Part shown: positions 1-12,739 of the stretch, one piece after another
Layout: each line of letters begins with the position of its first letter
Numbering within the stretch: the stretch's first letter is position 1
NCBI RefSeq assembly: GCF_017562075.2
Contig: NC_054081.1
Span: forward strand, 5,129,144 to 5,193,143
DNA from: Anopheles merus
Lineage: Eukaryota > Arthropoda > Insecta > Diptera > Culicidae
Reading direction: 5' to 3'
Length of the DNA: 64,000 bases
Program-made: the position numbers and the translations under genes
The notes under the pieces: model-generated
The model's input: only the letters and a program-made list of their open reading frames with translations
What the model was told of the DNA's origin: nothing
Database searches by the model: none

Positions 1-290
1 GGTGTACAGGGTCCCCCGAAAGCTCAGCTCGCAACATCGACCGACCGGGCAAACGATAAGATTAGATAAACCAAAGAAGACACACAAAAAAAGGCAACCA
101 TAACGCGCGAACCTTCGGGAACCTGTGGTTGAGTTTTGGGGTTGGTTGGATGATTTTGGACGAGGTGTTGGTCGTACGGTTTTTGCCCGCCCGCTCAAAC
201 CACACCACAATGGGCGATTTTGATACAAGTATGTACAGCACCAGCTCAACCAGCAGGTTCGTCGTCTCCCTCTCCCTTCGGGGAACCAGC

Positions 291-399
<109 letters not shown>

Positions 400-594
400 G
401 CAGGCCTAAACGGAGCACCCACACGCTCCGCTGTATCTAATTGTGCTACATTGCGCTACACGACCCCGACCCTCCGCAACGAAATCGTACAGCTGTGTGA
501 CACTTGCCGTGCGCTTGTGTGTGGCCTCCCAGCGAGGCGTTGGTGGCTGCTTGAGCCACCGGTTGGCGGGCGCAATTGCGCAAATGTCTAGTCC

Positions 595-735
595 TCGAGG
601 TGGCCGAGTGCAACTGCTAGCCTCGTTAGCGCAGGCCACACCGGTTCTGCCGGTGAGTGGACGTGGACCGAGATTCGAGCCTGTTCTAGTTGTGGGAATG
701 GGAAAGGTGTACGACACACACACACACACACTTGG
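595..735 (+). repeat. Possible tRNA-derived SINE fragment
   Basis: TGGCCGAGTG near 600 resembles a class II tRNA A box. About 75 bases later GATTCGAGCC resembles a B box. The segment then runs into a short CA repeat, as a SINE tail can. No target duplication or second copy was found in the window, so this is a weak call. It could equally be chance similarity. Confidence 0.2.
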
Positions 736-3700
736 AATGTACACACTGGTGGGCTGGAACGCATTCTCCGGCCGACTTGCAGGACACTGGAATGCCACCA
801 GGCAGGCGGTGGGAGATGTATGTCTGGGACAGTGCGGGGCAATATGGACATGGACGTGCCTTAAAATCTTCTAGATGTCTCTATAAATCTCGCCGGGGTT
901 CAGGAATCAAACAGCGCAACAGTTCAACCAAAAGCGGGAATCTTGCACAACTTAGCAATCAGATAATGGAATGTCTCATCCAAAGATAAGGGACTTTAGC
1001 AATCGAACTGTGGTTGTTTACGTTCAACTGTGATAATCGACGTCAACAGCTCGAAAGTGATCGCAAGCAATGTTTTCCAAAAAAATACGTAAATCATTTC
1101 GAGTAGTTTTCTTGAGGTATCCAACTGGGTACATGATGAACTAAACAAATCCAGCCGTGTAGCTACCATAATACATAGTAAAACAGTAAAACTACTAAAA
1201 AAAATCGGTTGACAGATGATTCGGTCCAGTATGATTGCGAATCTTGACGAATTGAAGGATTCTATTAACTAGCTGAACCATTTCATGAAGAGATAGAACT
1301 GTTCCAAGATATGACACGAAATCCTGAAATAGCAGCAATTATTGCACTTAGAACATAGGTAATAATAATAGTAACTGAGGCCTGTTTCTTACTTCCAAAT
1401 CAATTTGAGCAGTAGTCAAATGTCACCAAAAGCAAATAATAATCCAGTAGCATTGGGCTGCGTATGACAACGACAACTTTTTTCAGTACGACATCTGTCT
1501 AAAGAAGTCGTCCCAACTGCCCTAATTGAAGCATTACCTTATGTCTTTATTTCTTTACTTCTTTGAGTCTTGCACAACACCAGTCATTGCCTACCAATAT
1601 TTGAGAATTGAAAAATAAGAAATTTCATTTTTGAAGGAATTTGGGAAATGTAAGATACAGGATGTCAAACCACCAAAGAAATGAGATCTATTTGCAGCTT
1701 TTCAAGAGCTCGTTTTACTGAGCTAAAAATGGCACTAGTTGCGGTGTCCATTATGCCCCAGCTTCGTGCTGACAGCGCAACCTTTGCTATGACACTTGAC
1801 GTTCCTGCTTGCTTGCGATGTCCCACTGTTTGCCTATCGATAAAATCCGGACAGAGGGGTGCCATCTTGACCTGCAGCACACCTGTAGCTTATCGGGACA
1901 ACAAACTCTTCAAACTCATCATTATTGTCCGAGTATGTGTGCCTGTGTGTGTGTGTAGCTGATAGATAGTAAGGGAGACTCTGCAAGGCTCCTCCTCTAG
2001 AGGTTCCTGCAACACCTGCACACACACCCACGGGTCGTCCAGAAATTCCACCCCAGTAAAAGTTCTTTCAGTTCTGGGGATACACAAAATGGAACAAAGC
2101 AGACACACGAACACAGAGAAGATAGTTTTGCTGGCCGGTTAGAGGGAGCTCGGCTGGACATCGGCTTCCCATGGCTATCTAAAACCCATTAACCTCGTAC
2201 CTCGGCTGCGTGGCCATCCCCCTTTTTCCCAAAACTGGTCGTGCAACATTCTGTCCCGTCGCCTGTCTCCTCTATCACTCTCTATCTCTCTCACTCTTTC
2301 ATTTAACCCACCTTAATCGAGGAGGATCGTCTATCCGATCGATACGGGCTACGATACGACACGTCCCCACAGTATCACGTCTCTTGGGTCGCTTATTAGG
2401 CGGTGCACATGCGTGCTCGACGCTGCCGCATCTTCCATCGGATGAACCCACTTTCCCACCGTGGAGTACCTGCTGGATCTCTCCCGGAGGAGCAGCATAC
2501 CAAGGTGACTCTACTTGCGATAAATTATCCCCATTCCCAACTCCAGTCCGCCTTTGCCCCGTGGCTACGTGTGCGAGACGTGAAGCGAAGCTAAGGCTTT
2601 CTCTTAGGGCTGCTCATACACTATCTCTCTCTCTCTTGCTCTGTGTTTTGAGCCCGGTTTTGTTTTGATTTCGATCTTCGCTAGCGGTCAAGCGATCGTT
2701 GCCAGTGTGTGGAGAGTACCTAAACCACTCCACGGAGCTGCCCGACGCTACTGCCGCTCATCTTGCTGGGGTTTCCGAGGCCGTAGCTTCGGATGGAATG
2801 CGTGCTCCGTGATGTAAACACCGATGATTTCAGATATTTTCCCCTTTTTTCTAGAGAACTGTTCATCAATCGTATCGCATCATCGCTGGCAGCTTGAATA
2901 AGACCGTGAAGTTGTCGCGTTGGCACTGCACAGCTCTCCAGCACTTGGGTGCCCAAGAACCTGGAATACGAAACCGCAGCTAGACAAGCTGTTTGTTTGT
3001 TTTTTTTTTGTTCCAACGAAACAGCATGCTGTAAAGTCATCACACCAACTCGCGCCCTCCCACACGAAACCGTGGCGAATAGGCGTCAAAATCGCACAAG
3101 ATGTTCTAAGCTGCGGCTCCGCTTCTAAGGGCGTTCCAGAGCGGAGGTTGGGCGGCCTTGGGCGGGACTGTGGGCAATGGCACAGAACCGATGCGCAAGC
3201 CGACTCGTTCACGCTCCATAAAGCATCTCTAAAACGCGGCGAGAGCGATTTGTTTTGCAACAGCTGCTGCACAGCCAAGCACGCTTGACACACGGCAACA
3301 CGGGGCTTTTGGAGCGGGGTGTGGGTCGTTTGGCCCCACCTGCGTGGAATTAATTCCATACGCTAAAGGTTAAAGAAGTTAACAGGGAGTCCATAAAAAA
3401 GAATAAGGTGGACCCAATGGAGCTTCTGGTGTACCCTCCGCTGTCTTCTCAGTATGTCTTGGGTCACATCGTACCCTGTCACCTCCCATTGCTGCCTTAC
3501 GCAGCGACGCATCCGCCGTCAGCAACTCGGTCAGCTCCAGCATTCTAACGGGAAACGCCGGGTAATAGAGCCGCCGTGACCCTATTCCAGAACGGGCCCA
3601 ACGCTGCTTGTGGCGTGTGCCGCAGCAACACGTCTGGATCTGGCGATCGAGAGCAAGAATCGGGGGGGGGGGGGGACTGGTGGAACGAAAAAATAAAAAT

Positions 3701-5538
3701 GCACGGGGCCTTGCGTGTAGGGAAACAGGTTTTGTAACTTCCAACATTCTCTATCGCCCGTTTTCGCCCGTTTCTCCGTCTACGTGCATAGAGTTTAGGC
3801 CTTTACGCCTTCTAATATCTTTCTTTTTTTTGTCGTTGTTGCTACGCCGTTTTGCTTTTGAAATGTGTCACACGGGTTCTTGGGGCCTGATGGAAGACAT
3901 TATGGTATGCCGATCTCCCCCAGCTCCACCAAATCATTATGAGGACACACACACAAACTCAAACATAATTGTGTGGGAAAGCGTGGAAAAGTAAGGGTCA
4001 TATGAGGTTTACTATGGTATTCATACCGTACGTTCCAACCCACCAGTGCACCAATGCCTGGGAGAGATACACATGCAGCCATTTTTTTTTATTATCATTT
4101 ATCTACTTCCAACCCTTTTTTGGAGCAACGCACTGTACGCGTGTGTGACCTGCCTTATCACACTTCTGTCACACACACACACAGGTGTGAGGACGGGGTG
4201 GGTGAACCAACTCCAAAATAATGAAAAAAAAAATGCCTTCCCACTTTCCACCAGGCAGGCATCGTTGCATTGCGAGCGACGGCGCAACGAAAACGGCGGA
4301 CCCAAAACAAAATCGAAAACGGCTCGCCGCGTCACACAAAAAACAACTCAACGGTGACGGAAGATGCGGGAAACGTGTCAAATAAATTTTCCATTTCCCC
4401 CTATTGGCCCCTCTTGCCCCATGGATACTGAAAACCCTTTCTTGCTGCGAGCGGCACAACGCGCCAGTTTTGGTTCGGGCGACTCTTTGGGCTTAGGATC
4501 GAGCGCTCTTTCTTTATTTCTCCGTCTCGGTGGTGGTTCAGGCGACAACCTGCCCCCCTCACTCTCGGTCGGCAAAGAAAGTGGGCTAAACGGCTTGTCT
4601 TCTTCTTCTTCTTCCTCGGTTGTGGATCGCAGTAAGCGCACCCAGGCGGGAACCAGGTCGATGTACTACACTGGAACCACTGGAAACCCCGGGTGCTGCA
4701 CGACGACGACACAAACACCCGCAAAACGGGTCCGGGGGGGGGGGGGGAAGGGTGGGAAGGAGGGAGAAAAACTTTCTCCCTCCACGCGGCTCTCGGGAGG
4801 GTCGTCGCCCGGCTGTGTTGAAACCGGCGTAAGCCGTCCCCAGCTGGTGTGAGTGGCTATGCCCCAAGTGTCTTTCCTGAAGTCGCGCAAGAAGTAGAGC
4901 CAGAAACTGGGGAAGACCTGTGAGGGGAAAGGGGCGGACGACATGGCAGTTTTGATAACGGTTTTCGGCAAAATGGTCTGGCCGCGAGATAAGGAAGAAT
5001 GCTGGACCGCTCCAACAGTGCCCTCAATGCCTGAGCGACACCTGAGAATTCCTGGGCTGCAGCGGTTTGATTAGTTTGCCAGAAATGCCCCATAGACCTC
5101 CGTATCTGCGGGTATCAGTTCACGGTGAGATGACAACCTCCGCAAACGAAGTTGCCAGAGCTCGCAAGATAAAATCTGAGCAGAATAACTTCAACATCTA
5201 GATCACGTCTTGAGCCGTAACTCTGTAGTAAGTTCCAGCAACTCCCAAAGAGCCGTCGAACCAGCCGCAGGCGTTCGTGCATACAGTCGACTGTGAGCCG
5301 AGTTCCTCAATCACACTCAACGTAGTCCGGCACGGCTCGAAACACCAAAATCGTTCAATTCAACGTGAGAAAAACTACTCCGGAACACTGAATGTGCTAA
5401 CTGAGGGCCGGCACAGTTAGTCATCCGCCAGCTAGCCCCTCCTTGCGCAACAAACGCGAGCGCACGAAACTCCCCCACAACGGGCGCTGTAATGTAATGT
5501 CTTCGCACGTTCAGTGTGGGTGGCATGAGCCGCTCGTA

Positions 5539-5579
<41 letters not shown>
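5539..5579. repeat. (GT)n microsatellite
   Basis: A GT dinucleotide run of about 40 bases. A shorter (AC)n run follows at 5793-5818. Confidence 0.9.
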
Positions 5580-5582
<3 letters not shown>

Positions 5583-5791
5583 CTGCATGGTTCAGTAATA
5601 AATCCCGCTTCTAACTGCACGCGGTGCAGCCTTTTTCGGTCACGTCCAGTCCCATTTCTATCGCCAAAAGCCGTAAAAGTCGCTCCCCCGCTCGGTTCTG
5701 TTGTCTGATGGTTTGGTTCAAAATGCATCACGCACACACACACCTGTCAGTTTGCGATGTGACCTCGTCATCACTTACTATATGTTACGAG

Positions 5792-5822
<31 letters not shown>

Positions 5823-6787
5823 CACTCTGTTTGCCTTGCAATAACAACTAGGCGATGATTGATCGGGAAATGCGGGAATGCGGGAAGCGGTGTGCGCATT
5901 AAGCACAGGTCTGACACCTCATTTCCTGGAACGTTATCAGCTGGATTCCCAAAATCGGGCTTTGAGTGGTGCTGTGTGGGATACCGATTTGGTAACCGTC
6001 CGGCGTGCGACGTTGCGAAGCTGTCAACGTGAGACCCTCTATGTATTTTTTTGGTTTGCCATACCGACATAGTTAGCACCTTGTTGGGGACGCCTGGGTA
6101 CGCTGGGTGTGTGTGTGTGTGTGCCCTGCCTGCTAATTAGTCATGACTGCTCCCGAACACCTGCGGACCTTGCGGACAGTAATTTATGTGTGGGGCCTGG
6201 GGACTAAGTACGCACCTCCAACCATACTACCGGACTGTACTGGCTGGAAGTATCACACTCTGGCACACTGTCGCTCACGTCCAAAGGTGTGAAGCACCTG
6301 AATTTAACTGCCGATATATGGTCGAGCCCGGGATACGGTATACTTCCGCCCCGTCGATCAGCCTGCTCATCGCCTGCTTCTTTTTATGGAGCGTGCGGTC
6401 GCCGCAACACGCTAGAGCTGACATCTTCTCCGGAGACGACCATTTTGTTTGGGGGTGGATTGGAGATTCGTGGAGGAGGTTATGGTTTTGTTTGTTTTTT
6501 TTTTCGCTAGCAACCCACCGCTGACTTCATCGTCTGGTGCATAGGCGACTCAATTGGCGAGCTGGCAGGCAATTGGAATTCGGTTGGAACAGCTCAAACG
6601 CCCTCTCCCCCCCACAGGCAATTGACTTTTGTGCGGTACCATCTGGTGACACGATGTTGGATGACCAAATAGACCTCCGAATGTCTCACCAACTTCACCT
6701 TTCACAGACCATGAATGCTGGATGCTCCAATAGAATTGTTTCATTTGTTTGTTGTGCTCTTTCTCTCTCTCTCACACACACACGCAG

Positions 6788-7299
6788 GTTTTCGGCATCA
6801 TCTGTATGGCGTGCGCGTCCCCCGCCCTGATCGGTGGCACCCACTTCTTCCTGTTCGTGGTCGTCACCTTCTTCATCGCGACGCTGCTCTGGACGTTCGT
6901 GTACCTGCTCGGCATCCGCGAGGTCCTCAACCTGCCCATCAACTGGATACTGACGGTGAGTGCTGGCGGAGGTCACTGTATGGCGCTGTGACTCCTCACT
7001 GGTGGTCCTAACTTCGCCAATCCGCTTTGAATGTTTGCAGGAGTTGATCAACACGGGCATTGCCACCCTGCTCTACTTCATCGCGTTCATCGTGCAGCTG
7101 GCGTCCTGGTCGAATCTGTACGGGCACGGCCGTGGCTCCAACATTGCCGCTGGCGTAAGTGTTTCGGTTTTACGCGTCCTGCCACAAGCAGCTCTAAAGC
7201 AACTCCCACTCTCTGCAGGTGTTTGGTTTGTTCAACTTCCTGGCGTACACGGCCGGCACGTACTTCCTGTACGTGGAGCACCGATCGGCCGGCGTGTAA
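6788..7299 (+). CDS. MARVEL/CMTM-like tetraspan membrane protein (5' exon not found)
   Basis: Three exons, 6788-6955, 7041-7154 and 7219-7299, join in phase 0 with consensus sites (gcag/gtgagt, gcag/gtaagt, gcag). They give 120 residues ending in TAA. Four hydrophobic segments can be seen: one starts VFGIICMACASP, one follows in FFLFVVVTFFIATLLW, one is in the exon beginning ELINTGIATLLYFIAF, and the last is VFGLFNFLAYTAGTYFLYV. The order and spacing match MARVEL-domain proteins of the plasmolipin/CMTM type, which act in vesicle trafficking and membrane apposition. The normal N-terminal exon, a short cytoplasmic Ser/Thr-rich stretch, is missing here. The first exon shown begins behind a (CA)n-rich acceptor, so the true start lies upstream. 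It is the first of four + strand tetraspan genes in the window. Exact orthology is not assigned. Confidence 0.85.
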
Positions 7300-8834
7300 A
7301 TGTAGGGACCCGCTCCCCTGCGGGTGGATGACACCTGCTTTTGCTGGCTAACAACTCCCGAGTTAACATCCGTCCCAGAAAAGAAGAGGCCACGGGATTA
7401 TGGTACATACAGTGAGACCTACAGTCACAGGCCCGGGGGACACTTGATGAATAATGGCAGCAGCATCAGCAGGCAGCCAGCAAAAGCCAGCAAAACCCCG
7501 AAAGCGCCCAATTGGGGAAGTCGACCCAGTCACGCAAAACCCGTTAGGCGCTACTATACATACATAGTTTGTAGGATTATTATTATATATAGAAGCATAT
7601 ATATATATATATTTACGATTCTTTCTCTTGTGTATAAGATGTACCCTTACCAGACCAGAACGTGCAGTGCAGTTCGTAGCAGGGCTCGCACCTTCAAGAC
7701 CGTGACAGTGCGGGTAAGCGCGTGAACCGGACGTTGTAAACAAGCCCGCAGCAGCATTTGTTTCACTTTCGCTCTGTGCTTCGGTGTTTCCTTTTTAATT
7801 ACCGCGGTCAACGCCGTCCGCTTTATCTGCGTTCGGGCTTTCGCTTCGTCCGCAGGCGCACACAAAAGCACAAAACAAAACCAGACACAGACACACACAC
7901 ACACGCCCTTAGAGATAGTTTTCGTTTTATTTCGATCCGTATGCATGCACGCACACAGCGTTGCGTTGCGCTGGTGCGTCGTTTATTTGTTTCCAAATTT
8001 CTGTACACAATCTTTGTTTTTTTTGTCTGCCCCTGTTGCTGTCTCTTTTCTGTTCCTTTCTCTCTTGTCATCTGTCGGTGCTGTGGCAGAACCGGGATAG
8101 TACCGGCGCTTACAAGTGCTTCCGCTGATGCGCTTGTCTGCGTTTTGTATGTATCGTTTCCATTGTACGTCTTTTTTGCCCTTCTTCATCTTCCGTTTAT
8201 CTCTCTCACTCTCTTTCTCTCTCGTTTTTAAAAGATTTCCATTGTTTTGCGTGTGCGGTACCGGGCGTAAACAATCAAACAAAAGTGCGCCTGTAAAACA
8301 TCGGATCGGAGCGTAAGCAGGCACGCATTTTCGGTGCTGCAATCTAAACACAAAAAAAAAACGGAAACTGTACAAGTGCCGATAGGAAAGCATTATTTTA
8401 TTATGATTTGGTTGCATGGACAAGAAGAAAACGAAAAAAAAACACACACACGCACGAAGAAAAGTACACTCACAAGCGTTACGATGAGTTGCCCTTATGT
8501 GTGTGTGTGTTTTTTTTATTTGTGCTTTGTTTCAGTACCCTAGCAACGCTTATTTAAAAGTATTTATCTGTTCGCTCGTTAGGTACCGATTAATTTTTGC
8601 TTAAGAAACCATTTTGTTTTTTTTTTGTTTTTTTTTTCGGGTAAGATGGCTTCACTATCACATTAACGCCGCACAGATTTAGTGAGGGAGGGAATAATCG
8701 ATTTACAAAAAAAAAAACCCGTGACATTAACAAGCAGGAAATTGTAAGCCGCAATGTGAGGCATTAGCTCATCTCGCAACGCAACGCAGAAGAGCGAAAC
8801 AAAAACAACAACAACAACAACAGAAACAGAAAAC

Positions 8835-8840
8835 AATAAA
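8835..8840 (+). terminator. Candidate polyadenylation signal AATAAA
   Basis: A canonical hexamer about 1.5 kb after the stop of the 6788-7299 gene. Other AATAAA copies exist nearby (about 9968), so the true 3' end is uncertain. Confidence 0.35.
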
Positions 8841-9980
8841 CTAAAACGGGCCGCAAATTACTACCGTAAGAAAACGAACGAAGCAAACCAACAAAAAAAA
8901 AGGAAAAGAAATAATAAACCTGCACCACACAGTTCTTTTACCGCAGCCCTCCGGGGTGTGAAATCGTTCGGCGGGTCGCGAAAAATGGCCGCTTCCGTGC
9001 TACGGGACCGCACGGGACAGGAAGCGGGTGTTAATCGAAAGCCGAGAGTTGAAAATGAAAGTGCCGGTTTTCGTTGTTTTTTTTTTTTTGATCGAATATG
9101 AGGTAAGTAAATCGAATGAGAAGTAAAGCAAAAAAAAATCAAGCCATGATGGGAAGGGGAAATAATGATAATGAGTCATTAATTAAAACGCACTTTGTTA
9201 TGTTTTTTCCCCCCTTTCGCTCGGATAGCAGCGTTGTTGCGTCCTACTTTTTTAGTCTATCTTGAGTTTAATTTGTATTTTGAACACCTTTTGAATAGAG
9301 TTTTTTTTTTTTTTGGAGAAATTTTTGAACACCTTTTTTTTGTTTGTTTTTTTTGTTTTTTTTGTTTTTTTTTTTTTTTTTATTTTTTTTGACAGCACAA
9401 GATAAGAAATTTCACAAAAGAAGTACAAAATATGTGCAAAATAAGAGTGCAAATAAAATCTCCTTTTGCGGCGAGCAACCCTGCAAACATCCAATGCAAA
9501 ACAAATCTATTTAAATCTAATATTCTTCCTTCAACGCACACGCACACTCACACACGACATTAGGCGAAAAAATCAGAACAGAAAAGTAACACTCTCCTGC
9601 AACTCCAGTATTCACCAGTTACAACCTTCAAAAAAAATCCGGTACGGAGACGAAATGATTGGAAACATATGCGTATCGTAGACAAACACACCCGATTACG
9701 GGGGAAATAGGGGAGTTGCATTGCGAAGTTTGTGGGAAAGGGGAATCGAAGGAATGCAACACCACCATTCGAGTGCGCGTCAACACATCCACACTAGTAG
9801 GAGGGGAGGGGGGAGACTAGAAAATTCCGGCACACCCTCCTTTCCAATGCATCGGCGCACGGAGAACGCATTAAATGTTCCTCCATTCCTCCGCCCTCGG
9901 AGTCCTCCCTTTCCTCACGATTCTGAACCGTTTGGAAGGGTGAGTGTGTGTGTATATGTGCCAAGTCAATAAAAAAAATA

Positions 9981-10655
9981 TTATGTTACATTTGACGTGA
10001 GTCCCCCGTATTTGAATAAGGTTTTATTGGAGATTCTCAATCTTTTGTTTATTTTCATAATATTTCTTGTTATATTTTTTTCCATATTTTTTTTTATGCT
10101 ACAAATTAAACTATTTTGTGCCAGCAATCGCTGCTGTAAGCATCCAGCTTTAAGGTAGTGCAAAACGGTACTCAATCCACTACACCCACTGCCCCTACCC
10201 GCCACCGTCAAGTACCGGAGGCCCGCTCCAAGAGCTTCGGTCCGCAAGTCGCCGGGCCGCGCCACAGCACGGGGCAACTTTTTTAATAATCGAGCGATCC
10301 GCGTTCCGCCACGGTGGATGCGCTTTGGATGACCTGTTTCATCCCCGCCCCCAAGCACCCACCCTTTTATATGCCGCTGTTCACGGCCCGGTGCGCTTCG
10401 TAGCCCCTCGCCCGGCCCCCAGCTGGATCGATCGCAACAAAACGCATCGGGCGGCGGTGGCGCGCCGGCAAACAATTTCTCAAGTGCACTCCCTTCCCGT
10501 TTATTTGTTTCGCTTCCCTGGCCGCTCTCTGTATCAACCTTAATAATGATGATGATGATGATGATGACGATTGTCACATAAACCGATGGATGGCGCTGGT
10601 TCATCGATGGATGTAGCGCCAGAAGCACCGCAAGTGCAATCAACACGCACACCAT
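9981..10655 (-). CDS. Hypothetical open frame with signal-peptide-like N terminus (doubtful)
   Basis: The first ATG on the minus strand (10655) opens a frame of 224 residues that begins MVCVLIALAVLLALHPS, which looks like a secretion signal. The rest has an isoleucine run from a trinucleotide repeat, then a Gly/Arg-rich stretch without any family I recognise. A TATAAAAGG motif sits on the same strand inside the frame at about 10372-10364, which fits a promoter better than coding DNA. Absence of a stop in GC-rich DNA can be chance. I list it only because the N terminus is suggestive. Confidence 0.15.
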   Translation of the reverse strand: MVCVLIALAVLLALHPSMNQRHPSVYVTIVIIIIIIIIKVDTESGQGSETNKREGSALEKLFAGAPPPPDAFCCDRSSWGPGEGLRSAPGREQRHIKGWVLGGGDETGHPKRIHRGGTRIARLLKKLPRAVARPGDLRTEALGAGLRYLTVAGRGSGCSGLSTVLHYLKAGCLQQRLLAQNSLICSIKKNMEKNITRNIMKINKRLRISNKTLFKYGGLTSNVT

Positions 10656-10867
10656 CGCGCAGCCGGTCACAATAATTATGTGACAATATGTTTATCGATT
10701 TCCAGGCGAAAGGTTTTGGCATACGGTGCAGCGTCTCGTGTGCATCTCGGAACGTGGGGCCCACCCGTTCTGCCACCCGTTGATTCATTTTTCATTTAAT
10801 CACTTTGAGTACTGGTACGTGCAGCACGCACCCTGGATTGGACTGTCGAATGTAGTGTGTCATCGTG

Positions 10868-10963
10868 GTTGTGTGTGTGTGTTGTGTGTGTGTGTGTGGT
10901 GTGTGTGTGTGTGTGTGTGGTGTGTGTGTTGTGTGTGTGTGTGTGTGTGTGTGTTGTGTGTGT
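10868..10963. repeat. Interrupted (GT)n microsatellite
   Basis: GT-rich run broken by single-base changes (GTTG, TGGT). Cys-Val open frames across it are artefacts. Confidence 0.95.
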
Positions 10964-11556
10964 GAATTACCGTGTGCAAGTTTCGCTTATCATCCGTATC
11001 TTTCGCTTCAACAGCGTACCCAACTTCCCGTTCCCGACCCGTATGATGGGGAGCGTGATGATGGCCGGATTGGGCGATAAAAATTCCCCATTTGTTTCCC
11101 CCCACCCGAGCTAACAGTAACCGACACAAAATGACGCTCGCAAACAGCAATAGTTATTAAAGTGGCAAAAATAAAAAAAAATCGCTTTAAAAATAACGCT
11201 TTGCAATGAAATTTGCATAACTTTAGGCGAAATTAACGCAAACCCGCCTTAATGTATGCAATGCGCACAGCACAACCTGCTTCCTTGAGCATTTGAATGC
11301 AAAATTGAAGTGCATTTTGTGTGCCATTTTTTTAACCCGCCTCCAATCTTTCCCTCGATCGGAAGAAAACCCCTGTGCCAGATTGCGCCCGCGTACTGAA
11401 ACGTAAACAAACCCGTCACCCGTGCGCGCGTCGTGTTTATTTTCACTGCACTCACTGTGCCTCGCTCGCTTGGTTGCCTTTGCAAACTTGTTCGACAGTG
11501 TTCACGGCAGTGCCAGTACAGGTTTCGCCGTGATCCGGAAAAGGTGAAACAGCAGG

Positions 11557-12196
11557 ATGACGGGCATCTTTGGACAGCTCACGCCCCCGGGCGTACCCGG
11601 CCAATGGGGAGACAAGACCCCAGCGAAGGAGCCGCTAGACGCGCACACGGTTGACGTACCGGCCATCGGTACAGCGGAACGCAAGGGCTGCCTGTGCACG
11701 CTGGAGCGCACGGCCATCCGGAACCGGCTGCGCGTGGCACAGTTGGTAAGTGACGGTGCGGTGGAGTACTGCCTTTCCCTGTGTAATGGTGGCTTCTTTT
11801 GTTCGTTTTGCACAGCTACTGACGATCGGTGCGCTGGCCTTGATCCGGCCGCAGTACAACGACGGCGTACAGTGGACGACCCTGTTCGCCCTCTGCCACA
11901 CGTTCGTGATTTCGTTCGTGCTGCTGTGGGACCGGCACTGCTCGGGCAGGATCGTGCGCACCCAGCTGCCCCTGCTCGACTGGCGCCGGCTGGAGCTGTG
12001 GTACACGGCGATTGCCACCGTCGCGCTGTACGGGCTCGCGTACGGCGTCCTGTTCGCGCACAAGGGCTACGGCGGCTGGTACGTGTGCAACTGGGCGTCG
12101 AGCGTGCTGACGCTGCTGACCGCGCTGGCGTACGGGGGCGAAACCTGGCTCCAGCTGCGCGACAAGTACGACGGCCGCACGGCCATCGGACAGTAA
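11557..12196 (+). CDS. Tetraspan (MARVEL-like) membrane protein, 189 aa
   Basis: Two exons, 11557-11745 and 11816-12196, join in phase 0 through a 70-base intron (donor gtaagt, acceptor gcacag). The start is an ATG just after the likely leader and the stop is TAA. Residues 1-60 are polar, with Pro and Gly, and carry a Cys pair (GCLCT). Four hydrophobic segments follow, at about 63-72, 80-95, 125-142 and 150-165. The intron falls just after the RVAQL boundary, as in the gene at 19032 (KLAQL). That shared intron position supports a common MARVEL-like origin even though the sequences are diverged. No orthologue is assigned. The AATAAA at 12397 gives a short 3' UTR of about 200 bases. Confidence 0.85.
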
Positions 12197-12396
12197 GGGG
12201 AGCAAACCTCTCTCTCTCTCTTTCTGCCCGTCCAATGCATTTGTTTGGTTTTTTTTTGCGACGCGCAGTGTGTGTGTCTGTGACTTGCAGCTTGCATCAA
12301 AGCTTGCATCGCTTCGCTTGTACCCAAGCTACCGCCATCTGGCGGGAAGCACAGTGTACTTTGCCCTTACTGCAGGGGTAGCACGCTTTGCTTTGC

Positions 12397-12402
12397 AATA
12401 AA
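12397..12402 (+). terminator. Polyadenylation signal AATAAA
   Basis: Canonical hexamer about 200 bases after the stop of the 11557-12196 gene. Confidence 0.6.
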
Positions 12403-12601
12403 TATTCAAGTTTTGCGTGAAATTAGTTTTTCTTTTTTTTAAATAATACATCTCAAATAGAGGCCGCCTAGCCGGCAATAAATCGGCTCCCAAACGCCGA
12501 ACTCGTGCTGGGAGAATTTTCTAACCCGCCCCAGATTCTAAATATAGCTTCCAAACCGATTCCAACACGCACCTAAACAAACGCATCGAGCGCAGTTGCA
12601 G

Positions 12602-12739
12602 TTCGTGGTGTATGTACTGGAGCCGAACGGTCTCGAGCAGGCCAACTACTGGAGTGGAGATAAAAATAACAAAAACGGTCTTTCGAATAGTGGGGATGGG
12701 GGCAGATCTAAGCAGAACGAAGGAAGGACAAGCAGCAGG
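12602..12739 (+). other. Candidate unassigned exon with good splice sites
   Basis: The segment is bounded by gttgcag on the left and GG/gtaagt on the right. It is 138 bases long and open in one frame for exactly 46 codons (starting FVVYVLEPNG). Left and right phases would both be 0. It could be a 5' UTR exon of the gene starting at 19032, an alternative 3' exon of the gene ending at 12196, or chance. No joining partner was found. Confidence 0.25.

Larger units (their letters stand above)
7300..11556. other. 3' UTR of the MARVEL gene and intergenic DNA
   Basis: AT-rich sequence with many A and T homopolymers. AATAAA at 8835-8840 and again near 9968 could end the upstream transcript. A GC-richer island at about 10140-10520 carries a minus-strand open frame, described separately. 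The 120 bases before 11557 are probably the 5' UTR of the next gene. No other gene is supported. Confidence 0.5.

Noticed and set aside
210..256. Possible first exon (MGDFDTSMYSTSSTS, then CAG/gttcgt) for the first MARVEL gene
   Set aside because: The phase is 2 but the next known exon (6788) needs phase 0. It could only work with a further unseen exon, so it is not called.
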